A stretch of 42,420 nt of DNA from Agarivorans sp. Toyoura001 (GCF_005405585.1 NZ_BJEQ01000026.1:1-42420); one strand, 5' to 3'. Shown: positions 26,910 to 36,033, counted from the first letter of the stretch. Notes: generated by a model from the sequence alone, not told the origin. Made by a program: numbers and translations.

Positions 26910-27791
26910 ATGACTCAAGTTTTCTCTACCATTGGTTTAATTGGCAAACCTCATCATGAAGGTGCCAACAACACACTTACTGCCCTATTTCATTGGCTGG
27001 CAGATCAATCTTATACCGTATTGGTAGAAGAACTTACTGGCCAACAACTGCAGATTGATAATCTCAATTTGGTGAGCATTAACGATTTAGGTGAGCAGGC
27101 TGATTTAGCTATTGTTGTGGGTGGTGATGGCAATATGTTGGGCGCAGCGCGAGTATTGTCGCGTTACGACATTGCGGTGCTGGGAGTCAACCGTGGTAAT
27201 TTAGGTTTTTTGACCGACTTAGACCCGTTTAACTTTGAGCACCCACTAAAAGAAGTGTTACAAGGCCACTACGTGACTGAGAAACGCGGCCTACTAGAAG
27301 CCAAGGTGATGCGTCATAACGCGGTAAAAAGCCATAACAGCGCGGTGAATGAAGTTGTACTTCACCTCGATAAAGTCGCTACCATGCTTGAGTTTGAAGT
27401 GTATATAGATGATCACTTCATGCTAAGCCAACGCGCCGATGGCCTGATTGTTACCACTCCCACAGGCTCTACCGCCTATTCTTTATCTGCTGGCGGCCCT
27501 ATTTTAACCCCAAATTTAGATGCGATAGCTTTAGTCCCAATGTTTCCACATACCTTGAGCTCTCGTCCGATAGTGGTTGATAGCCAAAGTGAGATTAAGC
27601 TTAAGCTATCTCATGAAAACAGCGACCACATGCACATTAGTTGCGACAGCCATGTATCACTGCCCGTATTGCCAGGTGACGAAGTGATTATTCGTAAGCA
27701 ACAACATCCATTGCGCTTAGTTCATCCAAAGAGCTATGATTATTTTAAGATTTTACGAACAAAGTTAGGCTGGGGAAGCCGTTTGTTTTAA
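26910..27791 (+). CDS. nadK: NAD kinase
   Basis: NadK phosphorylates NAD to NADP with ATP. It has 293 residues from the ATG at 26910 (E. coli 292); a start at 26892 would add six residues not usual in the family. The motifs are the catalytic GGDGN ([13 protein letters not shown], about residues 70-82), [19 protein letters not shown], and the glycine-rich [16 protein letters not shown] that binds NAD. The C-terminus KLGWGSRLF matches the gammaproteobacterial type. It is divergent from grpE, the arrangement also seen in E. coli; in that species recN follows directly, whereas here a PilZ gene and a 7.5-kb accessory block come first. Ribosome site is weak for both starts. Confidence 0.97.
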   Translation: MTQVFSTIGLIGKPHHEGANNTLTALFHWLADQSYTVLVEELTGQQLQIDNLNLVSINDLGEQADLAIVVGGDGNMLGAARVLSRYDIAVLGVNRGNLGFLTDLDPFNFEHPLKEVLQGHYVTEKRGLLEAKVMRHNAVKSHNSAVNEVVLHLDKVATMLEFEVYIDDHFMLSQRADGLIVTTPTGSTAYSLSAGGPILTPNLDAIALVPMFPHTLSSRPIVVDSQSEIKLKLSHENSDHMHISCDSHVSLPVLPGDEVIIRKQQHPLRLVHPKSYDYFKILRTKLGWGSRLF

Positions 27792-27823
27792 GTCTCGAGC
27801 AAACAATAACAAGGACGCCTACA

Positions 27824-28528
27824 TTGACAACAACGCCAAGCCCACTCGTAAAACAGCGTAAAGAAGTGGTAGATATTATGCGCCAAATGCGCTTTGGCGA
27901 TGTACTAGACGTACAATTTATCAAAGAAGGTAATGTACGGATTAAGTGCAAACTAATTGGTGTAGATGACGCAAACTTCCTTATTTTTGCAGTGCCTAAA
28001 TCTGCTCAGCAAGGTCATCACGATGTATTAATTGAAGGTATGGCCTGTATTGTACGCTCAATTATTGAAGGTGAAGCCGGTCAATGCATCGCCTTTCGTA
28101 GCATCATCACCGACATATTCAAAAGCCCTAAACACTTACTGTTTGTAAAATACCCTACTGAAATAGAACGGTTTAGCTTACGTAAACAACAGCGAGCAAC
28201 CACCCGTATTCCTGCAACAGTGACTCACCGTTCATCGGTTAGCGACCAACAAATAGAGAATGACTTAAGCTTCGACGGGGTCATTCTTGATTTATCAGCC
28301 GGCGGTTGTCGCTTTAAATTAGCCTGGCCCGAGAGTTACGGTAAATTTTTACTTAACGATGTATTTGTACATATTCGGGTTGCTGGTAAACCAGAAAGCG
28401 ACACCATTATAGAAGGCACAGTAAAAAGCCAAAGCAAAGATGGCCACGATCAGCTAGCGATTGGTATTAAGTTTGATGGCCAAAGTGAGCTAGACCAACT
28501 GCTGGCTCATCTCGCTCTCGACGTCTAA
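27824..28528 (+). CDS. PilZ-domain protein, probable cyclic-di-GMP receptor (YcgR-like)
   Basis: This 234-residue protein has the two-part layout of YcgR-like proteins: an N-terminal YcgR-N type beta domain (about 20-110, RFGDVLDVQFIKEGNVRIKCKLIGVDD) and a C-terminal PilZ domain (about 118-225). The c-di-GMP motifs are present as RKQQRATTR (RxxxR) and DLSAGGCRF (DxSxxG). It should therefore bind c-di-GMP and adjust motility, adhesion or exopolysaccharide output; the target is unknown. Translation starts at TTG (27824) behind AAGGA; no ATG precedes the conserved region. It lies 32 bases after nadK and is probably co-transcribed with it. Confidence 0.88.
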   Translation: MTTTPSPLVKQRKEVVDIMRQMRFGDVLDVQFIKEGNVRIKCKLIGVDDANFLIFAVPKSAQQGHHDVLIEGMACIVRSIIEGEAGQCIAFRSIITDIFKSPKHLLFVKYPTEIERFSLRKQQRATTRIPATVTHRSSVSDQQIENDLSFDGVILDLSAGGCRFKLAWPESYGKFLLNDVFVHIRVAGKPESDTIIEGTVKSQSKDGHDQLAIGIKFDGQSELDQLLAHLALDV

Positions 28529-28542
28529 AAAGTAGCATCTAG

Positions 28543-29778
28543 CTACAAACAATATTGATCTAGTAAATCCCACAATTGGTCAATTTCTTGATGGGTGTTG
28601 TAATGCATAAAACCAATACGCAATACCCCGCCCTTATTCAATATATCTAGCTGCTGCATCATACCTTGGGCATAAAAGTGACCATGCCAAGTCGCGATAT
28701 TATGATCGGCTAGCATGCCCGCAATTTGCTCTGGAGCATGATTTGGCCAACGCAACGAAAACGTAGCGGTACGATTAGCTAAACGCTGATTACTGCTTTC
28801 CCCATAAAGCTGCGCATGCGGGTGTTTTGATAAACGCTCTAAAAAGTGGTGACTAAGTGCTTGCTCATGAGCATTAAATTGCTGATAGCTTTTCACCAAG
28901 GCACTGCGTAAATCGCCAGTATCGCTATTCCAGTGGGCTAAGTACTCAACGGCTGCAGTCATTCCGGCAATAGCTTCAAAACTTTGAGTACCAGTTTCAA
29001 AACGCCCAGGGCCAATATTGGTGGCAGGCTCGACTTTATAAGGCGCTAGATGCTCTAACCAAGGATCAGCTACATAAGCGATGCCTAGGTGCGGGCCAAA
29101 AAACTTGTAAGCCGAACACACTAGAAAATCGCAACCAAGCGCTTGCACATCTACTAAGCCATGGGGCACATAATGCACAGCATCAACATACACCATTGCG
29201 CCTACAGATTTGGCCTTTGCTATAACCCGCTGTAAATCAACGATGCTGCCACTGGTATTTGAAGCGTAAGTGATGGCAACGAGTCGAGTATTTTGGTTAA
29301 TCAATGATTCAAAATGCTGGTAGTCAAGGTTACAGTTTTGCGGATCAATATTCACACTATGAACCCGAGCGCCTTTATCTGCGGCTGCGTGTTGCCAACT
29401 AGATACATTTGAATAATGATCGAGACGGCTAACAATCACTTCGTCATCACTTTTCCAATCGCGGCTAATAGCACGACTCAGTTTGAAAGTCAGTGAAGTC
29501 ATATTGGCGTCAAATATAATATTGTTTGCACTAGGAGCATTTAACAAGGCTTGCGCTGATTCTCTGCCTGTTTGCAAAACTTGCTCTGTGCGTTTACTAA
29601 CACTAAAAGCGCCGCCTAAATTGGAGTTGCCACCCAGTAAATAGTCAGACATAGCTTGAATCACTGAGCTGGGAACTTGTGAGCCACCAGGGCCGTCTAG
29701 AAATACCGGTGTGTGCCCTGCCCCATTAGCCGCTAGAGCAGGGAAAAGCAGGCGCGCTTGTTCAACAGAAAAACTCAT
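28543..29778 (-). CDS. Class V aminotransferase-fold PLP enzyme lacking the desulfurase cysteine
   Basis: This 411-residue PLP enzyme has the fold of cysteine desulfurases and resembles the 'cysteine desulfurase family' group that includes Vibrio VC1184. Residues expected around PLP are present: His121 (LDHYSNV), Asp199 with His202 (YVDAVH), and the Schiff-base Lys225 (SAYKFFGPH). In SufS/CsdA enzymes the active Cys lies in a GHHCA-like loop; here that loop reads WHGHFYA (364-370) with Tyr369 in place of Cys, so classic persulfide chemistry is unlikely. A lyase, racemase or aminotransferase reaction on an amino acid is more plausible. Its ATG overlaps the TAA of the dioxygenase gene (TAATG), so the two are coupled. 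Function is unassigned. Confidence 0.88.
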   Translation of the reverse strand: MSFSVEQARLLFPALAANGAGHTPVFLDGPGGSQVPSSVIQAMSDYLLGGNSNLGGAFSVSKRTEQVLQTGRESAQALLNAPSANNIIFDANMTSLTFKLSRAISRDWKSDDEVIVSRLDHYSNVSSWQHAAADKGARVHSVNIDPQNCNLDYQHFESLINQNTRLVAITYASNTSGSIVDLQRVIAKAKSVGAMVYVDAVHYVPHGLVDVQALGCDFLVCSAYKFFGPHLGIAYVADPWLEHLAPYKVEPATNIGPGRFETGTQSFEAIAGMTAAVEYLAHWNSDTGDLRSALVKSYQQFNAHEQALSHHFLERLSKHPHAQLYGESSNQRLANRTATFSLRWPNHAPEQIAGMLADHNIATWHGHFYAQGMMQQLDILNKGGVLRIGFMHYNTHQEIDQLWDLLDQYCL

Positions 29779-30416
29779 TACTGATCCTTCGCGGTTAATA
29801 CAAATACATCCATAAAGCCGGGCTCACTGGGGCGATGGGCGCGAATAGGCCGCGCGTAATGCCAAAGTTTACTGTCATCTAACAAAGCTACTTCACCACT
29901 GTCTAAGGCTAACGTCATAATCGGTGCCTGATGTTTATCTTTAAACACCATAAAGTCACCGCCATCAATGTTGTGCCGGCGGATCCCCACCACCGCAATG
30001 TGATTAAAACCATCTTGATGGACACCTTCAGGCGCAACGGGAGTGTCATTCTGCTGAGCAGCTATACGAATTTGGTGGATCTCGATATCTTGTTGTTCAT
30101 CTAAGGAGTTAGCCTCAAGGAATAAGGAACACATTTCATGCATGCCTTTTGACGCAATAATCGCATCTTCAATATCTTCAAATTGGCGAACAACATCCCC
30201 TTGAAAGTGGTTCACTTGCTCACTTTGTACAAAGGCCCTTCCCGCTAAACGCTGCACGCCTTCTTTGGTAAGCCTAACCACGGAGTAACGACGCAGGCGA
30301 TACTGACCATCGGCATGTTGAGTATGCGGTAAGTTATCAAAAGAAGAGGACAAATCATGCACGGCAGAACCGCTCAGGTGATTAAGTTGTAGTAAACAAT
30401 CGGCGTGGGTATTCAT
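29778..30416 (-). CDS. 2-Oxoglutarate/Fe(II) dioxygenase, amino-acid hydroxylase type
   Basis: This is a 212-residue member of the 2OG-Fe_Oxy_2 family, whose characterised members include isoleucine 4-hydroxylase of Bacillus. The iron ligands are His133 and Asp135 in GVHQDG and His186 in LWHYARPI; Arg195 (or Arg192) should hold the 2-oxoglutarate carboxylate. The stretch DGGDFMVFKD precedes the last ligand, as in that family. The likely reaction is hydroxylation of a free amino acid or small analogue, substrate unknown. It is the first gene of a two-gene unit with the PLP enzyme, with which it shares a TAATG overlap. Upstream lies a 287-base AT-rich gap holding its promoter region and no gene; I found no convincing promoter there. 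Confidence 0.88.
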   Translation of the reverse strand: MNTHADCLLQLNHLSGSAVHDLSSSFDNLPHTQHADGQYRLRRYSVVRLTKEGVQRLAGRAFVQSEQVNHFQGDVVRQFEDIEDAIIASKGMHEMCSLFLEANSLDEQQDIEIHQIRIAAQQNDTPVAPEGVHQDGFNHIAVVGIRRHNIDGGDFMVFKDKHQAPIMTLALDSGEVALLDDSKLWHYARPIRAHRPSEPGFMDVFVLTAKDQ

Positions 30417-30703
30417 AACTAAGGCCTAGTTAACAAAGTGATAACAACAACCTTAATACTGAAGCACTATAAAAACCAAGAAAAACAGCCGGATGATTCA
30501 ACTCTAACTAAAAATTAAGAGTTAAATACCAATTTATATAATCAAAGCAGATCGTTAGTACCAAAAATTAACAAGCTAAAGACCATTTTAAGTAAGCTCA
30601 ACCAACTTATCTATAAGCTGTTGATTTAATAAAAATTAATTTCGATATTTTATACTGTAAGCAAAAATGTCGGTACTTATCTCACTCAGTGAAGTGCTAG
30701 CAC

Positions 30704-31909
30704 CTAAGCCTTGGTCTGCACTAAAGGATCGAATACTTTAATCAGCGTTAAACTACCTAAGCCAACAAACATAAAGCCCAACACAATGGGATAACAAGTA
30801 TCGTTAAAGCTTAAGCCAATTAGGCTCCCAATCGGAATGGCGATTAAGGTAGAAAGGCAGGCGACAAAAGCTGAGCCCATACCAGCAATAGCACCAAGAG
30901 GCTCCATAGCGAGTGAGTTGAGGTTGCCAAATAAAATACCGATACAGAAAAACGCTGGTACCAAATACAACATCAACATCAATAGATGAGGCACACCATT
31001 ACTAGCGAGCAATACCACACAAAACAAGCTAGTTAAAACAACGAGCCCCAGCAGAGCGTAAATAATCATTTTACGCATTCCCATTTTTAACACCATTCGT
31101 CCATTCACTAAGGACGCTACACCCACTGCACAGGCTGCAGCGGCAAACAATAATGCAAAGTTATCTGGTTGGTCATAAAGCTGAATAAACACCAAAGGCG
31201 CACTGTTCAAATAGCCCAGAAAACTGCCAAACACTAGCCCGGAAATAACCGTATAAACCAGTGCTGCTTTTTCTGCCAATAAAAACCTTAAGCCTTCAAT
31301 AAAGCTTTTCACTGTTAGTGGGCGACGCTGTTCTTCTTGTAAGGTTTCTTCTTGGTAACGCCAAAACCAAAACCCAGTTGATACCGCCATAATCAGCAAC
31401 ATGCCAAAGATCCACCGCCAGTGAGCAACACTAATAATCAACTGACCAATGGCTGGCGCTAAAATCGGCACCACAATAAACACCGAAAAAACCACCGACA
31501 TAATGCGCGCCATTTCTGCACCCTTTAGCTTGTCGCGTACTAACGCCATGGTAATGATTCGTGGTGCAGCTGCTCCCATTCCTTGTAAAACACGGCCAGC
31601 AATTAACCAACTAAATGATTCAGAAAACACGCATATTAAGGTGCCAACTATAAACAGCGAATAGCCCCAGTAGATAGGAGGTTTACGCCCTACAGCGTCT
31701 GACCACGGGCCATAAATAAGCTGGCCAATAGATAGGCCGATAAACAAAGAGGTGATTGTCCATTGAGCTTGCGCGGTTTGCGCTAGGTCGAAGTCGTTAG
31801 CAATGGTAACTAGTGCTGGCAACATAGCATCTACTGAGAGAGCAACTAAAGACATCATGCCAGCCAACAGCAAAATAAAAGCTTTAGTTTCCGTGTTCAC
31901 TTTGTTCAC
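30704..31909 (-). CDS. MFS exporter, Bcr/CflA family
   Basis: This is a 401-residue, 12-helix drug/proton antiporter-type exporter. Helix 1 carries SVDAMLPAL, the loop 2-3 signature is GPWSDAVGRKPP, helix 4 has AGRVLQGMGAAAPRI, and helix 5 carries the VVPILAPAIGQL antiporter motif. These match the Bcr/CflA group (bicyclomycin, sulfathiazole and, in E. coli, cysteine or peptide export). It starts with GTG behind AGGAG. It lies between the PotC-like permease gene (158-base gap) and the dioxygenase gene (287-base gap), all on one strand. Export of a product of the neighbouring enzymes is possible but only inferred. Confidence 0.9.
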   Translation of the reverse strand: MNKVNTETKAFILLLAGMMSLVALSVDAMLPALVTIANDFDLAQTAQAQWTITSLFIGLSIGQLIYGPWSDAVGRKPPIYWGYSLFIVGTLICVFSESFSWLIAGRVLQGMGAAAPRIITMALVRDKLKGAEMARIMSVVFSVFIVVPILAPAIGQLIISVAHWRWIFGMLLIMAVSTGFWFWRYQEETLQEEQRRPLTVKSFIEGLRFLLAEKAALVYTVISGLVFGSFLGYLNSAPLVFIQLYDQPDNFALLFAAAACAVGVASLVNGRMVLKMGMRKMIIYALLGLVVLTSLFCVVLLASNGVPHLLMLMLYLVPAFFCIGILFGNLNSLAMEPLGAIAGMGSAFVACLSTLIAIPIGSLIGLSFNDTCYPIVLGFMFVGLGSLTLIKVFDPLVQTKA

Positions 31910-32067
31910 CTGTTACTCCTTAATTCTACAGACAACAAAGCCTTATAACACGCGCTCCCAGCAATAGCGATAAGTAACTAAGTTCTGCCCATGTATCCTA
32001 CATAGCACCTAATAACAGTAACTTAGATAGCGGTTAACACTAAGTAAACGCTTGTACTTAGAAGATA

Positions 32068-32928
32068 CTATTTACTGGAAACATCTTTATCACCACTAAA
32101 TAACATGGAGGTGAGAGCAATCACTGCAGAACCAAGCATCAATAATAATGAAACAGCATTTAGCACTGGCGTGGAGCCTTCACGTAAGCGGTCGTACATG
32201 GCAATGGTTAAGGGGGCATCAGAACCCACTAACATTAAGGTGGTATTGAAGTTCTCAAAAGACATTAGAAAACTCACTACTGCTGCGCCAATCAAAGCTG
32301 GCATGAGAAAAGGCAACACTACAGTAACAAAGGCCACCCATGGCCCGGCACCTAAATTTAGCGCGGCTTCTTCTAAACTAAAATCAAACTTTCTTAAGCG
32401 AGCTAATACCACCAAGGTAGATATCGTTGTAATAAATGCAACTTGACCAATAACCACCAAAATAAAGCCAGGACGTAACCACTCCAACTCCCAGCCCCAC
32501 ACATCCTCAACACTATTAGCTAAGCTGCTGCTTGCGACCAAAATTGCCACACCCAAAATGACGCCGGGGATGACTAAAGGTAATAGCAAACCAATGTATA
32601 ACCAGTTTTTCCCCGGGAAATCAAAACGAATAAACAGCCATGCGTTGGCAGTTGCTAATACCAAAGAAAGTAGTGTTACCAAGCAAGCAATTGAGGCGCT
32701 CACTCCAATACTCGAAAGCAGCCCTTCATCATAAAAAATACCTAGCTTTGGCTCGGTTTGACCAACAAACCAATCCAAAGTGAACCCCTGCCAAGGCAAG
32801 GCCGCAAATAAGCTATCGTTAAAGGCAAACACCGCAACAATACTTAGCGGCAGTGCTAAAAAGACTAAAAAGCCCACCATATAAAATTGATACAGTGATT
32901 TAGCCGGCCCACGTAGTTGATGCAACAT
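32068..32928 (-). CDS. ABC transporter permease, PotC/YdcV-like
   Basis: This is the second inner-membrane subunit of a spermidine/putrescine-type importer, 286 residues with about six helices. The EAA loop that contacts the ATPase is EEAALNLGAGPWVAFVTVVLPFLMPALI (start EEAALNLGAGPW). FNTTLMLVGSDAPLTIAMYDRLREG is typical of PotC-like permeases. GGAG precedes the ATG by 8 bases. The start lies 12 bases past the stop of the PotB-like gene, so they form one operon. Confidence 0.9.
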   Translation of the reverse strand: MLHQLRGPAKSLYQFYMVGFLVFLALPLSIVAVFAFNDSLFAALPWQGFTLDWFVGQTEPKLGIFYDEGLLSSIGVSASIACLVTLLSLVLATANAWLFIRFDFPGKNWLYIGLLLPLVIPGVILGVAILVASSSLANSVEDVWGWELEWLRPGFILVVIGQVAFITTISTLVVLARLRKFDFSLEEAALNLGAGPWVAFVTVVLPFLMPALIGAAVVSFLMSFENFNTTLMLVGSDAPLTIAMYDRLREGSTPVLNAVSLLLMLGSAVIALTSMLFSGDKDVSSK

Positions 32929-32940
32929 TCTTCGGCTCCG

Positions 32941-33798
32941 TTAACGACCAAGCGTGCGGCTAAAAGACTGACCGCTGAGTTTTAAGCCTAATGACACGAC
33001 CAGTGAAGACACCACCAGTAACACCCCCCCAAACGCTGCACCAAGCTCCCAATTGAAACGGGTAATAAACTGGGTAAAGATTTGTTCGGTAAACCATAAG
33101 CTGTCTTTACCGCCTAACAATCGCGGCGTAAGGTAGTTGCCCAAGCACAGCATAAATACCATGATGCAACCGGAAACAATGCCTGGCATGGCATAAGGCA
33201 CAATAATAGAATGAGTCACATTCCAACCATTGCCACCAAGATCGTAACCCGCCTCAATTAAGCTTTGGTCAAGCCCTTCTAATGTGCTCACCAGAGGTAC
33301 AACCATAAACAGCATTGAGGTATACACCAGTCCAATTAGCATACTGACATCGTTATACAAAAACTCTATCGGCTGGTCGGTAAGGCCTAAGGCTAATAAG
33401 CCTTGGCTAATCACTCCCGATTCGCGTAGCAATATCATCCAACCGTAAGTACGTACTAACTCACTGACCCAAAATGGTAATAAACAACTGAGCAGTAGCA
33501 AGCGTTTACTTTTACCTTTAGCGACTTTGGCAATAAAAAATGCGACTGGAAAACTCACCAACAGGGTAATAAAGGTCGCCAATAACGACATCCACACCGT
33601 TCGCACCAAGGTTCGCCAGTACAACGGTTCTTCAAAAAACTGCTGATATTGATACATTCCAATACTGTCGCCAGCGGCGTAATCACGCTTAATCAGCGAC
33701 AACTCAAACATTTGCAAATGAGGTAATACAATCAGCAGTACAAACCACAAAACAAATGGTAGCAATAACAGATAGAAACCTAAGCCTTTAGCTTTCAC
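32941..33798 (-). CDS. ABC transporter permease, PotB/YdcU-like
   Basis: This is the first permease of the importer, 285 residues with six helices. The N-terminal helix (LGFYLLLLPFVLWFVLLIVLP) is followed by a periplasmic loop with Asp and Tyr residues, and the EAA loop is EAGYDLGGNGWNVTHSIIVPYAMPGI (start EAGYDLGGNGW). SELVRTYGWMILLRESGVI is a PotB-type feature. Translation starts at GTG inside the last codons of the ATPase gene (11-base overlap), behind GAGGT. Its close pairing with PotA-like and PotC-like genes places it firmly in this system. Confidence 0.9.
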   Translation of the reverse strand: MKAKGLGFYLLLLPFVLWFVLLIVLPHLQMFELSLIKRDYAAGDSIGMYQYQQFFEEPLYWRTLVRTVWMSLLATFITLLVSFPVAFFIAKVAKGKSKRLLLLSCLLPFWVSELVRTYGWMILLRESGVISQGLLALGLTDQPIEFLYNDVSMLIGLVYTSMLFMVVPLVSTLEGLDQSLIEAGYDLGGNGWNVTHSIIVPYAMPGIVSGCIMVFMLCLGNYLTPRLLGGKDSLWFTEQIFTQFITRFNWELGAAFGGVLLVVSSLVVSLGLKLSGQSFSRTLGR

Positions 33799-34903
33799 TA
33801 CTTACCTCGCTGTGTATGCACATAGCTTGCTTAGCGTCCCAAAAAATCCTTAAGGTGCTTCCTACCACAACATTGTGTAGCGAGAAGCTCGCTCCCGGGG
33901 CTACTCGGTATAGGTCATTATGGTGAATATCACGAACGACTAAGGTAGAGCTTGCGCCGTCAAACAAACACTCCTCTACTTTTACGTCAAATTGGTTGTC
34001 GGCTTTTAGCTCTTGGCCAGCCTCGGCAATACCAATAGCCTCCGGTCGAACAAATACATCTACTGTAGACTTGGCCGACTGATTAATACTTGTTGCCACA
34101 ATCAAATGCCTACCATGGGCCGTTTTTACTAAGGCTACATCTTGGCGTTGTTCGCATACCACTGCCGATAAAGCATTTGTTTGGCCAACAAACTTAGCCA
34201 CAAAAGCACTACTTGGCTGGTAGTAAAGTTGCTGGGGGCTGGCAAGTTGTTCAAAGCGACCATTATTCATCACCGCCACTTTATCTGACATTACCAAGGC
34301 TTCAGATTGATCGTGAGTGATGTAAATAAATGTGGTGCCGAATTCCCGTTGCAGGTGTTTTAGCTCCACTTTCATTTTCTCGCGAAGCTTTAAGTCTAAT
34401 GCGCCCAATGGTTCATCTAACAACAATAATCTGGGTTCTAATACTAAACTGCGGGCAATCGCAATTCGTTGTTTTTGCCCACCAGAAAGCTGAGCAATTT
34501 GCTTAGTTTGGCTGCCATCTAACCCTACCCGCTCTAATACATCTTTAATTTTACTGGCACGCTCTGATCCTTTTATACCGCGGCGCTTTAAGCCATAAGC
34601 GATGTTTTCAGCCACATTCATATTAGGGAATAAGGCTAGGTGCTGAAACACCATGTTCACCGGGCGTTTATTCGGCGCTAATTCATTCACTCGCTTTTGA
34701 TGAATTCTAATTTCTCCCTCTGAGGGCGATTCAAAGCCAGCCAACATGCGCAACAACGTGGTTTTGCCACAGCCTGATGGGCCAAGAATAGAGAAAAACG
34801 AGCCAGCTTCTACCGAAAAGTTAAGTTGGTCTACCGCAGTAAAGTCTGCAAAGTGCTTTGAGAGTTGTTCACATTCAAGATCAAAGTTAGCGTTAGCCGC
34901 CAT
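33788..34903 (-). CDS. ABC transporter ATPase, PotA-like
   Basis: This is the energising subunit of a polyamine/opine/phosphonate-type importer, 371 residues. Walker A is GPSGCGKTT (about 42-50), the signature is LSGGQKQRIAIARSL, Walker B is LLLLDEPLGALD, and the switch is YITHDQSEAL. A C-terminal TOBE domain (about 280-371) is typical of PotA and FbpC proteins. The 3' end overlaps the permease gene, and the solute-binding protein gene lies 59 bases upstream with a hairpin between. Substrate is not readable from the ATPase. Confidence 0.92.
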   Translation of the reverse strand: MAANANFDLECEQLSKHFADFTAVDQLNFSVEAGSFFSILGPSGCGKTTLLRMLAGFESPSEGEIRIHQKRVNELAPNKRPVNMVFQHLALFPNMNVAENIAYGLKRRGIKGSERASKIKDVLERVGLDGSQTKQIAQLSGGQKQRIAIARSLVLEPRLLLLDEPLGALDLKLREKMKVELKHLQREFGTTFIYITHDQSEALVMSDKVAVMNNGRFEQLASPQQLYYQPSSAFVAKFVGQTNALSAVVCEQRQDVALVKTAHGRHLIVATSINQSAKSTVDVFVRPEAIGIAEAGQELKADNQFDVKVEECLFDGASSTLVVRDIHHNDLYRVAPGASFSLHNVVVGSTLRIFWDAKQAMCIHSEVSSES

Positions 34904-34940
34904 ATAGGGTCCAAGATTTTACGAAGAGGTAACAAGATTT

Positions 34941-34955
34941 GGGGCACAAGGCCCC
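34941..34955 (-). other. GC hairpin between binding-protein and ATPase genes
   Basis: GGGGC-ACAAG-GCCCC forms a short GC stem, extended imperfectly on both sides, 7 bases before the PotD-like stop side of the gap. There is no U-tract. It parallels the hairpin at 14854-14872. Confidence 0.45.
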
Positions 34956-34962
34956 ATCTTAG

Positions 34963-36033
34963 CTATTTGGCCGCTTGAACGCGGTCGAGTACTTTGCCTT
35001 CCATGGCTTCTAGGCCGGCTGGAACAGCTGGATACCACTTAATATTATCGATATCGTCACTGCTAAAGCTGGTATTAAATTGGGCTTTAGCCAACTCATT
35101 TACGTAAGCATCAGAGCCTTTAGACGCAGTAAAATTACCTGCTGATTCAGTAATTTTAGCGGCGACTTCAGGGCGCATAACAAAGTTGATCCACTTGTAG
35201 GCTGCATCAATCGCTTTCGACTTTTTAGGAATAGCAAAGGTATCAATCCAACCTAATGCACCAGATTTAGGCGCTACAAACTGAATGTTTTGCTGCTCAC
35301 GATTGAGTTTCCAACCGCCAGCATCCCAAGCCATAGCAGCTACCACTTCGTTAGAACGCATCAAGTTCATTAATTCATCGCCACCCGACCAATACGTTTT
35401 TACCAGTGGCTTACAGTCAACCAAAGCAGTTTCAACTTTATTAAGTATTTGCTGGTATTTAACAGGGTCAGCATAAGCAGCAAATGGGTCTTCACCCAAT
35501 GCAAAAGCAAAACCAATTAAGGTTGGGCGCTTCAAGCGGTAAGAAATCTTGCCTTCATATTGCTTTTGGCAAAGGTCGGTGTAATCGGCCACATCTTTGG
35601 CCATTTCACCATTAACCACTAAACCACTGGTACCCCATACATGAGGAACTCCAAATACCTGGTCGCCTACCGCAGTATTTTTCTTGGTAGCGTCAAGCAT
35701 AGAGGTAATCATTTGTTGATGCTCAATACGGCTCAAATCAATCGGCTGATAGATGCCAAACTGTTGCTGTACGCCAGTAATACGATCTTGGCTAGGTTGA
35801 GCTAAATCAAACCCCGAACCACCAGTGGCTCGAAGCTTTGAAATCATGTCTTCGTTATTTGATTTAGTCACTTTTACTTCAATGCCCGTTTCCTTTTCGA
35901 ACATATCAATCACTTCCTGAGGCGCATAGCCACCCCACGTTAATAAGCGAAGCGTTTCAGCACTCGTTTGCGCACTAACCATTGCGCCCATACTAAGTAC
36001 CAAAGCACTCAGTGTTAAACGTTTATTCAACAT
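34963..36033 (-). CDS. Periplasmic solute-binding protein, PotD/PotF-like
   Basis: This is the substrate receptor for the importer, 356 residues from the ATG at 36033 (GGAAGAG just upstream). The frame is open for another 61 codons upstream, but that part lacks any family match and would bury the signal peptide. The signal (MLNKRLTLSALVLSMGAMVSA) ends near AQTSA-E. The mature part has the PotD hallmark LRLLTWGGYAPQEVIDMFEKETGI and GFDLAQPSQDRI. The Trp/Asp-rich C-terminal half (AMAWDAGGWK, GALGWIDTFAIPK) lines the pocket of the family. Putrescine, spermidine or a related amine or amino acid is likely; I cannot say which. Confidence 0.92.
   Translation of the reverse strand: MLNKRLTLSALVLSMGAMVSAQTSAETLRLLTWGGYAPQEVIDMFEKETGIEVKVTKSNNEDMISKLRATGGSGFDLAQPSQDRITGVQQQFGIYQPIDLSRIEHQQMITSMLDATKKNTAVGDQVFGVPHVWGTSGLVVNGEMAKDVADYTDLCQKQYEGKISYRLKRPTLIGFAFALGEDPFAAYADPVKYQQILNKVETALVDCKPLVKTYWSGGDELMNLMRSNEVVAAMAWDAGGWKLNREQQNIQFVAPKSGALGWIDTFAIPKKSKAIDAAYKWINFVMRPEVAAKITESAGNFTASKGSDAYVNELAKAQFNTSFSSDDIDNIKWYPAVPAGLEAMEGKVLDRVQAAK

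Noticed and set aside
28532-28546. Hairpin GTAGC-ATCTA-GCTAC between the PilZ and PLP genes
   Set aside because: The stem is 5 bp, lacks a U-tract and overlaps the PLP stop codon; too weak to call a terminator.
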